64,000 nucleotides of DNA, from NCBI GenBank assembly GCA_964570935.1, contig CAZMZP010000050.1, positions 17,388-81,387 of the forward strand, written 5' to 3'. The position numbers were made by a program, and so were the translations under genes. The notes below the pieces were generated by a model that was not told the DNA's origin, did no database searches, and worked only from the letters and a program-made list of their open reading frames with translations. Origin of the DNA: JAFGJU01 sp964570935 (GTDB lineage: Bacteria > Eisenbacteria > RBG-16-71-46 > JAFGJU01). Positions 57,274-64,000 of the stretch are shown here, in pieces (position 1 is the first letter of the stretch; every line of letters starts with the position of its first letter).

Positions 57274-58575
57274 TCAGCCGGTAACCGGGCGCCCCGACAG
57301 CGACACGCCCTTTGAAGAATCTATCTTGACGGAGACCAACTTGCCACTGATTTCGCTCGGGCCCTGGAACAGCACCGTCCTGTTGCACCGCGTCCTGCCC
57401 GTCAGAAGCGTCACGCCGTCCTTGACCTTGGTGCCCTCCACCAGAACCTCCATGTCCCTCCCGACGAGTCTGGCGCTTCTGACGGAGGCGACGCGGCGCT
57501 CGAGCTCGATCAGTCCGGCCAGCCGTCTTTCCTTCTCCACCCTGGGCACGTCGTCGGGCAGCCTCGCTGCCCGCGTGCCCGGCCTGGGCGAGAACTTGAA
57601 CATGAACGCCGAATCGAACTCCATCTCTTCGACAAAGGAGCAGGTCTCCTGGTACTCTTCCACGCTCTCTCCCGGAAACCCCACTATGATGTCGGTCGTT
57701 ATGCTCACGTCCGGCATCGCGCTCCTGGCGCCGGCCACTATGGCCCTGTAGCGCTCTTTGGTGTAACCCCTGTTCATGCTCTCGAGCACGCGGTTGGAGC
57801 CCGACTGCAGCGGAAGATGCATGTGTTCGCAGACGTTACGGCGGCGCGCCATCACTGCTATCACGTCGTCGCCCATGTCCCGCGGATGGGAAGTCGTGAA
57901 CCTCACTCGGGCCTCCGGCACCCGCTCAGAGACAGCGTCAAGCAGCGCCGAAAAAGCCGTGCCGCCGTGGCTGTACGCGTTGACGTTCTGCCCGATGAGC
58001 GTGACGTCCCTCACGCCCCCCCGCCACAGGGCCAGCGTCTCCTCTCCCACTTCCTCCGGAGACCGGCTCACGGCGGGCCCCCTCACCAGCGGGACAATGC
58101 AATAGCTGCAGCTGTTGCTGCAACCCTTCATTATGCTCACGAAACCCCTGAGCCCCCATCCCCGGGACGCCGCGGACGCCTGGAAGCGAAAGCTCTCGTC
58201 CCGGGCCGTGTCCAGGAACTTGCCGCCGTTCCTCGCGGCCGAGCGGAAATAAGTTTCGAGCTTTGCGTACGAGTCGGGTCCGAGGACAAGCTGCACACCG
58301 CGGTTCTTGAACAGCTCCGAACCCATCCTCTGTGCCATGCATCCACAGACGGCCACCACCGCCTTCCGGCGCGCCGCCTTCAGCGCAAGCTCGTTTATCC
58401 TGGCCAGAGCCCGCCTCTCGGCGTGCTCTCTCACGCTGCACGTGTTCACTATGATGAAGTCCGCGTCCTCGGGCGCCACGGCCCGGGAAAACCCCACGTT
58501 CGCCAGCGACTCCTCCATCTTTCTGGAGTCGTAGACGTTCATCTGACAGCCGTATGTTTCGACGTAGTATTTCAT
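57274..58575 (-). CDS. miaB: tRNA-2-methylthio-N6-dimethylallyladenosine synthase
   Basis: This 433-residue radical SAM enzyme methylthiolates i6A37 of tRNA. The N-terminal UPF0004 domain carries three cluster cysteines (YGCQMNVYDS, NTCSVREHAE, VCGCMAQRMG). The SAM cluster motif is KGCSNSCSYCIVPLVRG, and a TRAM domain forms the C-terminus. It matches the MiaB subgroup, and its substrate-maker miaA is in the window. The ATG at 58575 lies one base after the mtaB stop. The two paralogues are thus direct neighbours. Confidence 0.94.
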   Translation of the reverse strand: MKYYVETYGCQMNVYDSRKMEESLANVGFSRAVAPEDADFIIVNTCSVREHAERRALARINELALKAARRKAVVAVCGCMAQRMGSELFKNRGVQLVLGPDSYAKLETYFRSAARNGGKFLDTARDESFRFQASAASRGWGLRGFVSIMKGCSNSCSYCIVPLVRGPAVSRSPEEVGEETLALWRGGVRDVTLIGQNVNAYSHGGTAFSALLDAVSERVPEARVRFTTSHPRDMGDDVIAVMARRRNVCEHMHLPLQSGSNRVLESMNRGYTKERYRAIVAGARSAMPDVSITTDIIVGFPGESVEEYQETCSFVEEMEFDSAFMFKFSPRPGTRAARLPDDVPRVEKERRLAGLIELERRVASVRSARLVGRDMEVLVEGTKVKDGVTLLTGRTRCNRTVLFQGPSEISGKLVSVKIDSSKGVSLSGRPVTG

Positions 58576-58576
58576 C

Positions 58577-59872
58577 CTAGCACGCTTCCGCCACGAGCCA
58601 GCCGTCCTCGAACCCGCGGACCCTGACTCTGACCGCGTCGCCCGCAGCGCCGCCCGCGATCGTGACCCGCAGCTTAAGATAATTGCCCGTCGTCCCCGTC
58701 CAGCGCCCCTGGCCGGCCTCCACTTCCAGGACGGCCGTTTCCACTGAGCCCACGGCAGAAAGCGCAAACTCCCGCTTCTTCCTGGCGCTCAGTTCCATCA
58801 GCGCCCTGACTCTGGCCTTCTTCAAGACTGCCGGGACCTGGTCCGGCATGGTGGACGCCGCGGTTCCGGCCCTCCTCGAGTAGGGGAAGACATGGAGATA
58901 GGCCACCGGCAATGTCTCGACGAGCCGGTAAGTGGAGGCGAAGCGCGCCTCCGTCTCTCCCGGGAAACCTACTATGACGTCCGCCCCCACGCACGCGTGA
59001 GGCAGCTTCCGCTTTACGGCGAGGACGCGCTCGGTGTACTCCGCCGCCGAGTAAGGTCTCCGCATGGCGCGCAAAACGCCGTCGTCGCCGCTCTGGAGCG
59101 GCACGTGGAAATGCCCGCAAACTCTGTCGCCGTCCGCAGCCGCCTCCAGCAGCGACTCGGTGATCTCGCCCGGCTCCAGAGAGCTCAACCGCATCCTGAA
59201 CCCCCCCCTCGCCGCCGACAGTGCTCGCACCAGGCCGGACAGTGAGAGTCCCCCGTTCGCCCGGTCCATATAGCTGCCGACCCGCGCGCCCGTCAGCACC
59301 ATTTCCTTGTAGCCGCTGTCGCAGAGCGCGGCCGCCTCCCTCACGACTTCCTGCGCCCCGACGCTCCTCGACCCGCCCCGCACCGACGGAACCACGCAGT
59401 AGGCGCAAGACGCATCGCAGCCGTCCTGGATCTTCACCAGCGCCCTCGCGCGGCGCTGGAACCCGGGGCCGCACCCCGCCACGCAGCTCCGCTCGTCCGC
59501 GGAAGCCACGACCGTGACCGCGCCGTCCCCCGCCGCAAGACCGTTAACAAGTCGAGGGAGCGAGGCCTTCTCGACATTGCCTGTCACAAGCCCCACTCCC
59601 TCTATTGCCGCGATTTCTTCCGGAGCGCGCTGCGAATAGCAGCCCGTCACGACCACCAGCGGCCTGCGACTCGACCGCAGAGCCCGTCTCACGAGCTGCC
59701 TGGCCTGGTAGTCGCTCCTGGCTGTCACGCTGCACGTGTTAACGACGCAGACGTCTGCGCGCGACGGGTCTTTCGCTACCACGTATCCGCTTCTGGCGAA
59801 ACTCTCTGTGATCAGCTGCGAATCATACTGATTGAGCTTGCACCCGAAAGTTCTAACCAGAACTTGTCTCAT
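58577..59872 (-). CDS. mtaB: tRNA threonylcarbamoyladenosine methylthiotransferase MtaB
   Basis: This 431-residue radical SAM methylthiotransferase converts t6A37 to ms2t6A in tRNAs reading ANN codons. The cluster motifs are FGCKLNQYDS, NTCSVTARSDYQARQ, TGCYSQRAPEE and, for the SAM cluster, DGCDASCAYCVVPSVRGGS. The NQYDS and DYQARQ forms mark the MtaB/YqeV subgroup rather than MiaB. A C-terminal TRAM-like domain is present. The ATG at 59872 overlaps the rpsA stop by 20 bases, so it is translated with S1. It precedes miaB by one base. Confidence 0.92.
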   Translation of the reverse strand: MRQVLVRTFGCKLNQYDSQLITESFARSGYVVAKDPSRADVCVVNTCSVTARSDYQARQLVRRALRSSRRPLVVVTGCYSQRAPEEIAAIEGVGLVTGNVEKASLPRLVNGLAAGDGAVTVVASADERSCVAGCGPGFQRRARALVKIQDGCDASCAYCVVPSVRGGSRSVGAQEVVREAAALCDSGYKEMVLTGARVGSYMDRANGGLSLSGLVRALSAARGGFRMRLSSLEPGEITESLLEAAADGDRVCGHFHVPLQSGDDGVLRAMRRPYSAAEYTERVLAVKRKLPHACVGADVIVGFPGETEARFASTYRLVETLPVAYLHVFPYSRRAGTAASTMPDQVPAVLKKARVRALMELSARKKREFALSAVGSVETAVLEVEAGQGRWTGTTGNYLKLRVTIAGGAAGDAVRVRVRGFEDGWLVAEAC

Positions 59873-61823
59873 CCGACTCTCGAGGCTCCTCGCCGGGAGG
59901 ACCACCCACGGCCTCTTCCCCGACCTTGCCCCCCTCCGCCGGCCCGGCTGCTTCCGGTCCGCCACCCTCAACTGGGCCCGGCTGAGACTCGGCTCTGTCC
60001 GCCTCGGCGTCCGGCTCTTTCGCCTGCGTCCTCCTGTCGGCGAATTTCTTCCTTATCTCCTCCTGCTCCTCCATCGGCAGCTCGCTCAGGTATGCCCTCA
60101 GGCTGAGCACGATTCGGCGCGCCTCCGCGTCCACGCGTATGACTTTCAAGTCCAGCTCGTCACCAACCTGGAAGACGTCGGTCGGCTTCCTGATGTCGTC
60201 CATCCCCAGTTGCGAAAACGGCACGAAGCCCTCGAGGTCCTCCCCGAGGTCCACGATCAGACCGCGTTCCAGCAGGCGAACCACCTTTCCGTTCACGGTG
60301 TAGTTCAGCGGGAACTTCTGGACCAGGTCCGGCCACGGGTCCTCGCTTACCTGCTTCAGGCCCAGCGAGATGCGCCTGTTGTCCTTGTCTATGCTGAGCA
60401 CGATCACCTCGACCTTGTCGCCCTTCTTGAGCACTTCGCTCGCGTGGGAGACCCTGCGAGTCCAGGACATGTCGGAGATGTGCACCAGCCCGTCTATGCC
60501 CTCCTCGATCTCCACGAAGGCTCCGAAGTTGGTCAGGTTCCTGACCTTCCCCACGAGGCGCGTGCCCAGCGGGTACTTCTCGTCCAGAGTGAGCCACGGA
60601 TCGGGCTCCACCTGCTTCAGGCCCAGCGAGATCTTTTCGTTGTTCTTGTCCACCTTCAACACGACCGCCTCGATGGTGTCGCCTATGGCGAGGACCTTTG
60701 ACGGATGGCGGATGTGTTTAGTCCACGACATCTCGGAGACGTGTATCAGTCCCTCGATGCCTTTCTCCAGCTCGATGAATGCGCCGTAGTCCGTGATGCT
60801 GACCACCTTGCCCCGGACCTTGGACCCGACCTTGAACTTTTCCTCGACGTTCTCCCACGGATAGGGAGTGAGCTGCTTCAGGCCCAGCGAGATCCTCTCC
60901 TTTTCGGGGTCGAAGCTCAGTACCTTTACCTTGATCTTATCGCTTATGGCCAGCACCTCGGACGGATGACTCACGCGGCCCCAGGACATGTCGGTGACGT
61001 GCAGAAGACCGTCTATTCCGCCCAGGTCCACGAACGCTCCGAAGTCGGTGATGTTCTTCACCACGCCTTCCCTGACCTGGTCCTTGGCCAATTCCTTAAG
61101 TATGCTGGACTTCTGCTGCGCCCTCTCTTCCTCCAGCACGACCCGGCGGGACACCACTATGTTTCTGCGCCGCTTGTTGAGCTTGATGATCTTGAAGCGC
61201 AGCGTCTGGCTGAGGAGCTGGTCGATGTTCTGAACCTGCCGCAGCGCGACCTGCGACCCGGGCAGGAAGGCTTCGACGCCGAACAGGTCGACCACGAGGC
61301 CGCCCTTTATCTTCCTGAGCAGTCTACCCTCGACCACGGCTCCGGAGTCCGAGGCGTCCTTGACCTTGTCCCAGACCCTGGCGAAATCGGCCTTCTGTTT
61401 CGACAGCACGACCAGGCCGTCCTGGTCTTCTATTTTCTCAAGGTAGACGTCTATCTCCAGGCCCACCTGGATGGCGTCGCGGTCGGGGAATTCGGACAGC
61501 GGAATGATCCCTTCCGACTTGAAGCCGACGTCCACCAGGACGTCTTCACCCTCCACCTTGAGCACAACGCCCTTCACTATCTCACCCTCCGTGATCTCCT
61601 TCATGGTGTCCTCGTAGAGAGCGAGCATTTCGGGCGAGGGTTCCTTGTCTTCGTCCTCGTCGAATCCCGACACCGGACGATAAGTCTTCCCGGCTCTGCC
61701 GCCGGGACCCCGCGCGGGCGACTCGTCACGGCCGCGGGCCGCGCCTTCCGGTCCGACCTCCTTTCCGACTTTCTGCTTTTCCTCCTCGACCGGGAGGCCT
61801 TCGCCAACATTGTGTTCGGACAT
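59853..61823 (-). CDS. rpsA: 30S ribosomal protein S1
   Basis: This 656-residue protein has six S1 RNA-binding repeats, visible as successive GxVVxxTDFGAFVxL-type starts (for example VVKNITDFGAFVDLGG, VVSITDYGAFIELEKG, KVRNLTNFGAFVEIEEG). It recruits mRNA to the small subunit. The first two repeats are more divergent, as in other S1 proteins. It is longer than the usual 550-570 residues because of a charged N-terminal extension of about 65 residues and an acidic, proline/glycine-rich C-terminal tail of about 80 residues. The ATG at 61823 has AAGGGAG upstream. Confidence 0.95.
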   Translation of the reverse strand: MSEHNVGEGLPVEEEKQKVGKEVGPEGAARGRDESPARGPGGRAGKTYRPVSGFDEDEDKEPSPEMLALYEDTMKEITEGEIVKGVVLKVEGEDVLVDVGFKSEGIIPLSEFPDRDAIQVGLEIDVYLEKIEDQDGLVVLSKQKADFARVWDKVKDASDSGAVVEGRLLRKIKGGLVVDLFGVEAFLPGSQVALRQVQNIDQLLSQTLRFKIIKLNKRRRNIVVSRRVVLEEERAQQKSSILKELAKDQVREGVVKNITDFGAFVDLGGIDGLLHVTDMSWGRVSHPSEVLAISDKIKVKVLSFDPEKERISLGLKQLTPYPWENVEEKFKVGSKVRGKVVSITDYGAFIELEKGIEGLIHVSEMSWTKHIRHPSKVLAIGDTIEAVVLKVDKNNEKISLGLKQVEPDPWLTLDEKYPLGTRLVGKVRNLTNFGAFVEIEEGIDGLVHISDMSWTRRVSHASEVLKKGDKVEVIVLSIDKDNRRISLGLKQVSEDPWPDLVQKFPLNYTVNGKVVRLLERGLIVDLGEDLEGFVPFSQLGMDDIRKPTDVFQVGDELDLKVIRVDAEARRIVLSLRAYLSELPMEEQEEIRKKFADRRTQAKEPDAEADRAESQPGPVEGGGPEAAGPAEGGKVGEEAVGGPPGEEPRESDETSSG

Positions 61824-61840
61824 TATTCTGGTACTCCCTT

Positions 61841-62851
61841 CTACAGTATTTTTGGACTCTTTCGGGCGAGCCCTGCCTGCGCCGATGCCCTGGCGCCTGG
61901 GGCTTCCAATGAAGCGATGCGGTCTGCAACTTGTCTCACGAGCCAGTCCGGTGTTGAGGCACCGCCGGTGACCCCGGCATGAACAGCGTTTCTGAACCAT
62001 GAGCGCTTGAGCTCCGCCGCACTCTCGACCCAGTGCGTCCGCCCGACTCTGCTCCTGCAGATTTCGTACAGTCTGGCAGTGTTCGCGCTGTTCCTGCCCC
62101 CAACCACCACCATTACGTCCACCTCCCCTGCTAGTCTTAGTGCTTCTCTCTGACGAGAAGAAGTAGTCTCACAGATCGTGTTGTATGCGCGCAGCTCCTG
62201 CGTCTTGCCCACGAGCAGGCAGACGACGCGGCTGAACGTCTCGAAAGACTGGGTGGTCTGAGCGACCACGCCCAGTTTTCTTGCTCTCTTGAGGCCTCTC
62301 GCCTGCGCCTCGTCCTTGACGACCGAGACCGCCGGCAGGCCGGCTGATATGGCCTCCACCTCCGGGTGCCCGCGGTCGCCCAGTATCACTACTCCGTATC
62401 CCTCGCGGGAGAGGAGCCGGGCGATGTCCTGGGCCTTCTTGACGAAGGGGCACGTCGCGTCCACGACCTTTAGCCCTTTTCCCTCCGCCTCCGCCAGGAC
62501 CGTCGGCGAAGCGCCGTGGCACCGCACTACGAGAGTGCCCCGCGCCACATCCGACACCCGCTTCGCGACCCTAACGCCCTTCCGCTGCAACTCCCCGACC
62601 ACCTGTGGGTTGTGTATCAGCTCCCCTAGAGTGTAAATAGGCCTCTCCGACTGTTCAAGTGCTGTTTCAGTCATGCGGAGGGCTCTCCTCACGCCGAAGC
62701 ACGCTCCCGAGCCCGCGGCGACCATCACCCTTATCCGCCGGCCGGCCGGCCCGCGTCGGGCCGGACGCGCGGCGCGGACTCCGGAAGGACGTCGTGCCCC
62801 CTTCCTGTCGCCCGCGGGTTTGGCCGCTCGTGCCTTGCGCGCTGCCCTCAC
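61841..62851 (-). CDS. ispH: 4-hydroxy-3-methylbut-2-enyl diphosphate reductase
   Basis: This 4Fe-4S enzyme makes isopentenyl and dimethylallyl diphosphate in the last MEP step. The three cluster cysteines lie in GACFGVRRAL, VDATCPFVKK and YNTICETTSSRQRE, and the catalytic VRCHGASPTV and GDRGHPEVE segments are present. I set the start at GTG 62851, with GGGGG seven bases upstream and a 4-base overlap with plsC. This gives 336 residues with an Arg/Ala-rich extension of about 40; an ATG at 62725 would give the ordinary length. It precedes rpsA, as in many Clostridia. Confidence 0.93.
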   Translation of the reverse strand: MRAARKARAAKPAGDRKGARRPSGVRAARPARRGPAGRRIRVMVAAGSGACFGVRRALRMTETALEQSERPIYTLGELIHNPQVVGELQRKGVRVAKRVSDVARGTLVVRCHGASPTVLAEAEGKGLKVVDATCPFVKKAQDIARLLSREGYGVVILGDRGHPEVEAISAGLPAVSVVKDEAQARGLKRARKLGVVAQTTQSFETFSRVVCLLVGKTQELRAYNTICETTSSRQREALRLAGEVDVMVVVGGRNSANTARLYEICRSRVGRTHWVESAAELKRSWFRNAVHAGVTGGASTPDWLVRQVADRIASLEAPGARASAQAGLARKSPKIL

Positions 62852-63477
62852 AGGGCGTCCCCCTTCTGACCGGCCTTCGACTTGAGCTCTGCGATCCGCC
62901 GCATCACTTCCTCTCCCACGCCGCGGTACAGCTCCCTTGCCCTGGTTCCTTCCGTCTCCGCGGGCGGGAAATACGGCTCGCCAAAAGTCAGCTCCACCCT
63001 ATGAAGCCGCAGAATCGCCTTCTTTATCCTGTCCGAGCCCGACACGTAGGCCGGCACCACGGGGACTCCGGCCTTCACGGACAGAAGTCCCACCCCCGGC
63101 AGCGCGGGCTTGAGATCGCCTTCCTTTACACGGCCGCCCTCCGGGAACATCACAAGCCCGGCCCCCCGCGACACCACGTCCAGCGCCCGCTTCACGCCGC
63201 CGGGGTCGCTCAGCCCCCGCTTTATGGGAATTGCATTCAGGCTGGAGATGAGCCAGCGGAACGCTCCGTTCGCGAAAAGCTCCTCCTTGGCAAGGAAGTG
63301 AACCTCCCTCGCGAGCGACGCGCCAACGAGCGGAGGGTCCCAGAACGAGATGTGGTTGCAGGCCACGATGAACCCGCCGGCGCGGGGAACGTGCTCCCTG
63401 CCCCTGGTCTTCCTGGTGAAGAGCAGGGCGAACAACGCGTTCACCGCGCACCAGCAGACCCTGTACCGGGCTCTCAT
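62848..63477 (-). CDS. plsC: 1-acyl-sn-glycerol-3-phosphate acyltransferase
   Basis: This 209-residue membrane-associated enzyme acylates lysophosphatidic acid at sn-2. The catalytic NHISFWD motif (NHxxxxD) lies at about residues 41-47, the substrate-binding VMFPEGGRVKEGD at about 128-140, and the SGSDRIKK segment after it. A hydrophobic N-terminal helix anchors it. It completes the gpsA-plsY-plsC phosphatidate route, the other two genes being at 35-37 kb. It overlaps cmk upstream and ispH downstream by four bases each. Confidence 0.95.
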   Translation of the reverse strand: MRARYRVCWCAVNALFALLFTRKTRGREHVPRAGGFIVACNHISFWDPPLVGASLAREVHFLAKEELFANGAFRWLISSLNAIPIKRGLSDPGGVKRALDVVSRGAGLVMFPEGGRVKEGDLKPALPGVGLLSVKAGVPVVPAYVSGSDRIKKAILRLHRVELTFGEPYFPPAETEGTRARELYRGVGEEVMRRIAELKSKAGQKGDAL

Positions 63478-64000
63478 CTTCCTGCCGCAATTCTGCGGGC
63501 CTCTTCGAGCACCCTCTCCACCTGCCCGTCTATCGACAGGCGGGTCGTGTCTATGACCACCGCGCCCGGAGCCTTCTCCAGCGGCGAGTGAGCCCGGGTC
63601 ATGTCGCGCCGGTCGCGTTCCTGCATGTCCAGCTCCACCTTTCCCCGCTCTCTTCCCTCACCCTTCGCCCGCTCCTCCATCCATCGCCTGGCCGCCCTCT
63701 CTGCGGAAGAAGCGTCCAGGTATATTTTCAGGTCCGCCTCCGGCAGGACGACGGTCCCTATGTCGCGGCCTTCCATCACCACACCGCCTCCCTTCCGGGC
63801 GATCTCCTGCTGCCTGGCCACCATCCAGCGCCTGACCTGCGGCAGGGCCGCGACCTTCGACGCCATCGAGCTCACCTCGGGCGACCTCAGCTCGTCGGTC
63901 AGGTCCCGCCCGTCCAGTACCACTCTGAACGACCCCTCGGTCACGCCGCACTCGACCGACGTGCGTCCGAGGAAGTCCGAGACCGCCGCCGCGTCCGACA
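63474..64000 (-). CDS. cmk: Cytidylate kinase, C-terminal part (cut by window edge)
   Basis: The visible 175 codons cover the last three quarters of a CMP/dCMP kinase. The conserved VVMEGRDIGTVVLPEADLKI, YLDASSAERAARR and the C-terminal VVIDTTRLSIDGQVERV segments are diagnostic. The P-loop lies beyond the right edge. The frame stays open to position 64000, so an internal GTG at 63944 is not the true start. Its stop overlaps the plsC start as ATGA. cmk-plsC-ispH-rpsA is a widespread gene order. Confidence 0.94.
   Translation of the reverse strand, partial: SDAAAVSDFLGRTSVECGVTEGSFRVVLDGRDLTDELRSPEVSSMASKVAALPQVRRWMVARQQEIARKGGGVVMEGRDIGTVVLPEADLKIYLDASSAERAARRWMEERAKGEGRERGKVELDMQERDRRDMTRAHSPLEKAPGAVVIDTTRLSIDGQVERVLEEARRIAAGR

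Overview
This 64 kb window is a high-GC (roughly 60-65 %, estimated by eye) bacterial chromosome segment. Every gene I can support lies on the minus strand, so transcription runs from high to low coordinates. I count 59 protein genes (two cut by the window edges), six scattered single tRNA genes, a probable 6S RNA and a set of promoters. There is no IS element, phage, CRISPR array or other mobile DNA. A lauroyl-type (LpxL) acyltransferase, a LapA/LapB pair and Wzz/CpsD-type export genes point to a Gram-negative cell. A secreted M28 peptidase with a C-terminal FlgD-like/T9SS-like beta domain, a secreted beta-propeller and an S55 protein fit an uncultured lineage of the FCB superphylum (for example Eisenbacteria or Krumholzibacteria). 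That placement is inference; a 16S or ribosomal-protein tree would be needed to fix it.

Regions, read in the direction of transcription (right to left). (1) 64.0-59.9 kb: cmk-plsC-ispH-rpsA, translationally coupled. (2) 59.9-54.7 kb: two tRNA methylthiotransferases (mtaB, miaB), lapA, lapB and a TPR-SPOR envelope protein. (3) 54.6-45.8 kb: mutS, then a tightly overlapping chain of a TusA-like protein without its cysteine, a TIM-barrel isomerase/endonuclease-like protein, a DUF362 ferredoxin, an S55 (SpoIVB-type) protein and a beta-propeller. (4) 45.5-43.2 kb: a GAF protein with a degenerate GGDEF domain behind a sigma-54 promoter. (5) 43.1-39.5 kb: membrane protein, mutL, miaA. (6) 39.4-29.6 kb: tRNA genes between a DUF512 radical-SAM gene, der, plsY, gpsA, merR, lpxL-like, glycosyltransferase, surE, acylphosphatase, an RpoS-like sigma factor and apt. 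(7) 29.5-20.1 kb: thrS, infC-rpmI-rplT-pheS-pheT, zapB-like, zapA, 6S RNA, rny. (8) 20.0-10.9 kb: ymdB, folD, xseA, xseB, ispA, PAP2-like, dxs, nadK, recN. (9) 10.8-1.4 kb: tRNA-Arg, secreted M28 peptidase, small membrane protein, then a sigma-54-driven exopolysaccharide operon (GAF-GGDEF cyclase, Wzz, tyrosine autokinase, UDP-sugar dehydrogenase, epimerase, DUF3473 deacetylase). (10) 1.2-0 kb: a sigma-54-driven Flp pilus operon (flp, tadE, cpaB).

The most notable signal is regulatory. Three near-identical sigma-54 (-24/-12) promoters, all of the form TGGCAT(A/G)-N4-TTGCT, stand before the Flp pilin gene, the c-di-GMP/exopolysaccharide operon and the GAF/degenerate-GGDEF gene. This suggests one surface-attachment regulon. 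Other points worth checking are a small ORF that runs through a terminator into infC, a tRNA promoter with an inverted repeat filling its spacer, a cysteine-less TusA-like protein in a coupled cassette, and a structured element between flp and tadE.
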